Source: an uncultured Gemmiger sp. (GTDB taxonomy: Bacteria; Bacillota; Clostridia; Oscillospirales; Ruminococcaceae). Taken from it: a stretch of 49,133 nt of DNA. The DNA is taken from the NCBI GenBank assembly GCA_944388215.1, contig CALXHT010000016.1:1-49133 (forward strand), read 5' to 3'. The notes beneath the pieces were generated by a model that did not search any database, was not told where the DNA came from, and saw nothing but the letters and a program-made list of their open reading frames with translations. Made by a program: the position numbers and the translations under genes. Positions 42,342 through 49,133 of the stretch are shown here, one piece after another. Within the stretch, counting starts at the first letter, position 1. Every line of letters starts with the position of its first letter.

Positions 42342-43006
42342 GGCGTGTTCTCCTCCTTTTCCAAGCGGTATCCGACCCGGAACTCTGTGCAGATTTCTTT
42401 TTTCCAGCCAAGTTTCTTGCGCAGCCGGGTGATGCACAGGTCCAGCGGCCGGGTATCATCCCCACCGTCGTCGCCCCACAGCCGCTCGTAGAGCACCTCC
42501 CGGTAAAGCGTCAGGCCGCGGTTGCGCATCAGCAATTCCAGCAGCTCAAATTCCCGGGGCGACAGATGAACGGGCTTGCCGTTCTGCAAAACGACGCGGG
42601 CAGCGGGGTCCAGGTCCACACCGAAGGCGTGGAGGATCACGTTGGCCCGCCCGGTGCGGCGCAGCACGCTTTCCACCCGGGCCACCAGCTCCAGCGGTTC
42701 AAAGGGTTTGGTCAGGTAATCGTCGGCGCCTTCGTGCAGGCCGCGGACCCGGTCGTTCAGCGCAGCTTTGGCGGTCACAAAAATGACCGGCGTGTCCACG
42801 CTGCGCAGATACCGCAGCAGTTCGTAGCCGTCCACCTTGGGCAGCATGATATCCAGAATGGCCAGTTCGTAGTCCTGCTCGGCGATGCGGTCGGCGGCGG
42901 TCTCACCGTCGTTGACCTGCTCGCAGGTGTAACCGGCTCTGGTCAGGGTCAGTTCGATCAGGTCGGCGATGGGGTGTTCATCTTCCACAATCAAAATGGG
43001 GCGCAT
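42338..43006 (-). CDS. OmpR-family response regulator
   Basis: 222 residues. Receiver domain with acidic pocket VEDE (7-10), phospho-acceptor Asp52 in ELAILDIMLP, and Lys100 in YLTKPFEP. The C-terminal winged helix has SPREFELLELLMRNRGLTLY, then LDLCITRLRKKLG and FRVGYRLEKEE. Start behind GAAGGAGGGA. First gene of the five-gene operon; its promoter is divergent from that of clpB. Confidence 0.96.
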   Translation of the reverse strand: MRPILIVEDEHPIADLIELTLTRAGYTCEQVNDGETAADRIAEQDYELAILDIMLPKVDGYELLRYLRSVDTPVIFVTAKAALNDRVRGLHEGADDYLTKPFEPLELVARVESVLRRTGRANVILHAFGVDLDPAARVVLQNGKPVHLSPREFELLELLMRNRGLTLYREVLYERLWGDDGGDDTRPLDLCITRLRKKLGWKKEICTEFRVGYRLEKEENTP

Positions 43007-43038
43007 GCGGGGTCCCTCCTTCGAAGTACTCTCAGTCT

Positions 43039-43067
43039 ACTGTACACTTCTTTCCGAGTTCTATCAA
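43039..43067 (-). promoter_or_regulatory. Promoter of the two-component/lipoprotein operon
   Basis: Minus strand: TTGATA (43067-43062), 17 bp, TACAGT (43044-43039). Confidence 0.75.
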
Positions 43068-43112
43068 CCCGCAAAAAAAGCTGTCATTCACAAAATGTTT
43101 TCAATTTTCCTA

Positions 43113-43168
43113 TTGACACACCGTATGGTTGTGGTACAATATTAGCAGTCGGATGCAAAGAGTGCTAA
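43113..43168 (+). promoter_or_regulatory. clpB promoter with CIRCE operator
   Basis: TTGACA (43113-43118), 16 bp, TACAAT (43135-43140). Directly downstream is TTAGCAGTC (43142-43150), 9 bp, GAGTGCTAA (43160-43168). This is the CIRCE inverted repeat with one mismatch in the left arm (consensus TTAGCACTC). HrcA binding to it represses heat-shock genes. Confidence 0.92.
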
Positions 43169-43291
43169 TTCAAACAAAACGGTGATAATGCCGCGCCGCC
43201 ACAGAGGTAGACGGGAAAAGAAAGCACTCGGAGGCCTCCGTTGCTAATAGATGAATTTGCGTGTATCTGCACAGTAAGGAGGTACGCACTT

Positions 43292-45904
<2,613 letters not shown>

Positions 45905-45918
45905 ATCCCCGTAACTCT

Positions 45919-45965
45919 GCGCGCCGCGCGAAGCGTTCTGCTTTGCGCGGCGTGCTTTTGTTTTG
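45919..45965 (+). terminator. clpB terminator
   Basis: GCGCCGCGCGAA pairs with TTGCGCGGCGTGC around an 8-base loop, followed by TTTTGTTTTG. Confidence 0.85.
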
Positions 45966-46001
45966 TCAAAATCAGTGCTATGGTTTTAGCGGTTCTGCGC
46001 A

Positions 46002-46031
46002 TTGACGGCACTTTTGTGCATCCCTTACAAT
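46002..46031 (+). promoter_or_regulatory. Promoter of the lipoprotein gene at 46.1 kb
   Basis: TTGACG (46002-46007), 18 bp, TACAAT (46026-46031). Confidence 0.65.
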
Positions 46032-46063
46032 AAAAAGAAAAGAGGGAACAGGAGGCGAAGAAA

Positions 46064-47212
46064 ATGCGGAAAACTGCGATTCTATGGTCTGTACTGCTGC
46101 CGCTGGCTGTTTGTTTGCTTTTGCTGGCGGGATGCGGCACGGCGCCGTCTTCTGCGGCATCGTCGGAGGAAGCCGCCGCACGGACAGCGGAAGAAGCTGT
46201 CCCGGAAGCGACCCCGGAAGAGCAGGAGACAGACGACGCCGGGCAGACGGCGGAAACCTCTTTCCCGGACCCGGCGGGGGCCGCCACCTTCAGCTATGCC
46301 CAGTGCGAGGATGCGGCATTGCGGGCGCAGCAATACTGGTATGCTGATATGACAACCGGCGAGATGGCCCATCGCTATGCCCTGGTGGACAGCGTGGCGG
46401 CGTCGGTGGTGCCCTATGAAAGCTGCATATACAATGACCAACTGTTGAGGATCGTGTCTTATGGAGAAGAGGGAGAACGGGCACTGGACCGGATCTATGC
46501 GGGGACCGATCTTCTGGTGGAGGTCCATTTTTATGTGGAATACCAGCCGGAGAGATACTATCAGGGACCCCAATATGGAGACGGTTTGACCGCCGTGTAT
46601 ATTCTGGTGCCCACGGATACCACGCAGCCCTGCGAGGTGATCAGCGGCTGGTACAGTTCCCAAATTGGTGAAAAAATGCCCCGTCCGGGCCAGACCCTGA
46701 TGGCGGAAGGGCTGACAATCTACCAGTCCCGCATGGTGCTGCACCAGTGCCGGGCCATGGCGGCGGCAGGACTGCGGGAGTTTACCTCGCCTGCCGACTG
46801 GACCGAGGAGGAACTCTATCGGTATCTGTACTACCGGGGCCAGGATTTTGGCATCGAGGCGGATATCTGGCAGAATGCCATGAGTGCAATATCAAATGGA
46901 AACCGAATTCTGACCATAGACTTTACCGCAGAAAATGATTGGAGCGGCAACCAGCGGTTCCTGTCGGCAGAGTGGCCGGGTTTCACGGCGGAAAATATCG
47001 AAGCCTATACAGCTAATCTGGGCAGCGGTGCCGTGCCGGGGTATAACGGACTCCATACCGGCTGGCAGATCAGCTGGGACGGGGATGAGCTGGTGGCCAA
47101 ACTCAACGGGGACGGGGGATACTCTGCCCAGGAATATCGCTTTCAGCTCTGTGATGGCTTTGCCGCCTGGAATGGCCGTACCTACTGCGTGGAAGGGCGG
47201 CCGCTGAACTGA
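46064..47212 (+). CDS. Secreted lipoprotein, unknown function
   Basis: 382 residues. Signal peptide with lipobox LLAGC (C24), then an acidic Ala/Glu/Thr linker to about 70. The mature domain has many Tyr/Trp residues (RAQQYWYADMTTGEM, VHFYVEYQPERYYQGP) and several cysteines, but not the CDxxGCTHDSESC motif of the 37-40 kb lipoproteins. I do not recognise it. Start behind ACAGGAGG. Own promoter; no hairpin seen after the stop before the tRNA-Leu promoter. Confidence 0.78.
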   Translation: MRKTAILWSVLLPLAVCLLLLAGCGTAPSSAASSEEAAARTAEEAVPEATPEEQETDDAGQTAETSFPDPAGAATFSYAQCEDAALRAQQYWYADMTTGEMAHRYALVDSVAASVVPYESCIYNDQLLRIVSYGEEGERALDRIYAGTDLLVEVHFYVEYQPERYYQGPQYGDGLTAVYILVPTDTTQPCEVISGWYSSQIGEKMPRPGQTLMAEGLTIYQSRMVLHQCRAMAAAGLREFTSPADWTEEELYRYLYYRGQDFGIEADIWQNAMSAISNGNRILTIDFTAENDWSGNQRFLSAEWPGFTAENIEAYTANLGSGAVPGYNGLHTGWQISWDGDELVAKLNGDGGYSAQEYRFQLCDGFAAWNGRTYCVEGRPLN

Positions 47213-47261
47213 AGCATTATGCCCCCACAGAAAACACAATGGAAAAACCTGCAAAAAAGGC

Positions 47262-47291
47262 TTGACTTCCCTGTCGACTTTATGCTAAAAT
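47262..47291 (+). promoter_or_regulatory. tRNA-Leu promoter
   Basis: TTGACT (47262-47267), 18 bp, TAAAAT (47286-47291), about 23 bases before the tRNA. Confidence 0.7.
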
Positions 47292-47313
47292 ATCCCTTGC
47301 AGTTAAGCTGTAA

Positions 47314-47397
47314 GCGGAAGTGCTGGAATCGGCAGACAGGCACGTTTGAGGTGCGTGTGTCCATGACGTGTGGGTTCAAGTCCCATCTTCCGCACCA
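47314..47397 (+). tRNA. tRNA-Leu (anticodon GAG)
   Basis: 84 bases with the long variable arm of class II tRNAs (GTCCATGAC region). Acceptor stem GCGGAAG/CTTCCGC, anticodon stem CACGT/GCGTG with loop TTGAGGT (anticodon GAG), T-arm GGGTTCAAGTCCC, CCA encoded at 47395-47397. Confidence 0.93.
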
Positions 47398-47399
47398 TG

Positions 47400-47452
47400 A
47401 CGAGTGTTCTTATAGCATTTGAAAAGCTGTAAGAACACTCGTCTTTTTCTTT
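47400..47452 (+). terminator. tRNA-Leu terminator
   Basis: ACGAGTGTTCTTA (47400-47412) and TAAGAACACTCGT (47430-47442) are perfect 13-bp inverted copies around a 17-base loop, followed by CTTTTTCTTTT. Confidence 0.85.
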
Positions 47453-47457
47453 TGTTT

Positions 47458-49133
47458 TCATCCGGCGATGGTGGATGGGGCGTAGTTGACGACTACGCCC
47501 TTTCTTGTGTTTACGGACACCTCCGGGGCGGGCAGCGGAATGAGGTCGGGGATCTCAATAACTCCTACGCAGTTATAGTGGATACGGAGCCGCTGCTCCC
47601 ACACCCCGTCTATCTTCTCGGCGTTGAACACTTCGATCTTCTCGATGAGCTCGTTGAGCATCCGGGGCGTCAGCTTGCGGGCGCGGGTGTATTTGCGGAC
47701 CAGGGAGATGAACATATCCGTGGTCATGGACTGGCTGCTCTGCTTGTCGATCTCGGCGCGGAGCGCCTTGATTTTCTCCGCCAGCTCTTTTTGCTCCTCC
47801 TCATACCGCCTTGACATACGGGCGAAGCGGTCGTCAGAGAGCTTGCCGGAAACATTGTCCTCATAGATCCGTTCAAACAGGCCGTCCAGTTCCTCATCAC
47901 GGGCTTGGAGGGCTTTCAGCTCCTTTTCCTTCAGCTTTCGGTCGGTGGCCTCTGCCTGTTGGGAATGGCCGATCACGGCCTTCACGAACTCATCCTCAAA
48001 CTGGCTGGCGAACTTGGTCAGCCGCCGGATCTCGCCTAACACCACCTGCTCCAGGAAGTCCACGCGGACATAATGGGTGGAAGTGCAGCTCCCACGATTG
48101 CCCTTGTAGTTGGAGCAGTTGAAATACTTGATGTCGGGGTTGCCCTGATTGAAATGGAAGTGCAGGTTGTGTCCGCAATCGGCACAGACCAGAAGGCCGG
48201 AGAACATATTGCGCTCCCCCTCATGGGTGCGGCGCTTGCGGATCTTGCCCCGCTTCTGCTGGACCTGCTCAAAGACCGCCCGCTCAATGATGGGGTCGTG
48301 AACATCCTGGAAGATGACCCAGTTTTCCCGGTCATTGGCAAGCCTCTTTTTGTTCTTGTACGACTTGGAGTAGGTCTTGAAGTTGAGAATATCACCGCAA
48401 TACTCCTGCAAAGAGAGAATGTGAGTGATGGTGGAGCTGTTCCACATATACGGCCCGCGGAGCTTGCTTTTCCCAGGACGATTGACGCCCTTCTCACGCC
48501 AATAGGCGATGGGGGTAAGAACTTTCTCCTCGGAGAGGATCGTGGCGATCTGCTCTGTTCCATAACCATCCACAGTCATACGAAAGATACGGCGCACCAC
48601 CTGGGCGGCCTCCTCGTCCACGACCCACCGTTTGGGATCGTCCGGGTCTTTTTTGTAGCCATAGGGCGGTGGCCCCATTGGTTCACCAGCATTGCCCTTG
48701 ATCTTATTGCTGATCCGGCGCTTCTTGCTGATGTCGCGGGCGTACCACTCGTTGAACAGGTTGCGGATGGGCGCCAGCTCGTTCTCTCCTTCGGCGGTGT
48801 CGATGTTGTCTGAAACCGCCACCAAACGAATGTCGTGCTCCGGGAAAAATTCCTCGGTCAGCCGGCCCACCTCAATGTAGTTGCGGCCCAGCCGGGAAAG
48901 GTCTTTCACAAACACGGCGGCGGCCTTACCAGCGGCAAGCTGCTCCATCATGTCGTTGAAGCCAGGGCGGTCCATCGTGACGCCGGAAATGCCATCGTCC
49001 AGGAAGTGGACCAGGTTGGTGTAACCTTTTTCCTTCGCCACCTTGGTCAGCAGTTTCTTTTGGTTCGATATGGAATTACTCTCGCCTTGCAATTCATCCT
49101 CGTGGGACAATCTCGGATAAAGGGCGGTAATGA
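47458..49133 (-). CDS. Large serine recombinase, 5' end outside window
   Basis: At least 557 residues; the frame stays open to the window edge, so the start lies beyond. The reading just before the first possible internal start gives ITALYPR-LSHEDELQGESNS, the resolvase catalytic segment, so the nucleophile is the Ser after RL. Next come the resolvase motif VKDLSRLGRNYIEVG, a Recombinase domain (PPYGYKKDPDDPKRWVVDEE) and a zinc beta-ribbon with CADCGHNLHFHF and NCSN...GSC. A coiled coil (about 400-450) and C-terminal part follow. Such enzymes move phages and conjugative transposons. Its stop is 15 bp past the tRNA-Leu terminator hairpin and it reads towards the tRNA. Base use is less GC-rich than its neighbours, consistent with transfer. 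Confidence 0.93.
   Translation of the reverse strand, partial: ITALYPRLSHEDELQGESNSISNQKKLLTKVAKEKGYTNLVHFLDDGISGVTMDRPGFNDMMEQLAAGKAAAVFVKDLSRLGRNYIEVGRLTEEFFPEHDIRLVAVSDNIDTAEGENELAPIRNLFNEWYARDISKKRRISNKIKGNAGEPMGPPPYGYKKDPDDPKRWVVDEEAAQVVRRIFRMTVDGYGTEQIATILSEEKVLTPIAYWREKGVNRPGKSKLRGPYMWNSSTITHILSLQEYCGDILNFKTYSKSYKNKKRLANDRENWVIFQDVHDPIIERAVFEQVQQKRGKIRKRRTHEGERNMFSGLLVCADCGHNLHFHFNQGNPDIKYFNCSNYKGNRGSCTSTHYVRVDFLEQVVLGEIRRLTKFASQFEDEFVKAVIGHSQQAEATDRKLKEKELKALQARDEELDGLFERIYEDNVSGKLSDDRFARMSRRYEEEQKELAEKIKALRAEIDKQSSQSMTTDMFISLVRKYTRARKLTPRMLNELIEKIEVFNAEKIDGVWEQRLRIHYNCVGVIEIPDLIPLPAPEVSVNTRKGVVVNYAPSTIAG

Overview
The window is about 49 kb of GC-rich Gram-positive chromosome. Gene order (rimP-nusA-ylxR-ylxQ-infB-rbfA-nrnA-truB-ribF-rpsO-pnp), strong AGGAGG ribosome sites, a HrcA-type CIRCE box, a serine recombinase and several lipoproteins with small, Ala/Thr/Ser-rich linkers point to a gut clostridial Firmicute, most like the Faecalibacterium/Subdoligranulum/Gemmiger group (Oscillospiraceae). 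That placement is inference from gene content and base composition, not from a search. The three tRNAs seen (Gln-CUG, Pro-CGG, Leu-GAG) serve C/G-ending codons, as expected at this GC content.

Layout. 1-5.5 kb: tail of a HAD phosphatase, a MerR regulator with a membrane tail, an unknown small protein, then cca, a nitroreductase, acpS, a membrane acyltransferase and a solitary mazF toxin whose ribosome site lies inside a very long hairpin. 5.5-12 kb: glyS, a small unknown ORF, murC, an M29 aminopeptidase, and a PadR/DUF2812 pair with a striking operator. 12-23 kb: the translation/RNA operon rimP to pnp, with an attenuator-like leader at its front and a separate promoter and structured leader for rpsO. 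23-30 kb: ackA divergent from tmcAL, a lipoprotein, 1-phosphofructokinase, a tyrosine phosphatase and pfkA. 30-34 kb: tRNA-Gln and tRNA-Pro, the replication genes dnaD-like and dnaC/dnaI, a phosphoribosyltransferase-like protein, and a CarD-family regulator. 34-37.5 kb: an sdpR-sdpI pair, an extracytoplasmic trigger-factor/FKBP-like lipoprotein, and a ferredoxin-fused aldo/keto reductase behind a MerR-type promoter.

37.5-43 kb holds the most system-like cassette: a five-gene minus-strand operon of OmpR response regulator, sensor kinase, single-pass membrane protein and two paralogous lipoproteins that share an identically placed three-cysteine motif. Then come clpB under a promoter/CIRCE unit, another lipoprotein, tRNA-Leu, and the incomplete gene of a large serine recombinase, which marks the edge of a mobile element running off the right end.

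Most of the window is conserved housekeeping. The parts that may be undescribed are the two-component/lipoprotein cassette, the hairpin-buried mazF, the membrane-tailed MerR, the degenerate phosphoribosyltransferase, and the small ORF with its facing promoter near 7.1-7.4 kb. Nearly every gene has a recognisable Shine-Dalgarno site, many operons have a 17-bp-spaced promoter, and most convergent gene pairs share one perfect bidirectional hairpin.
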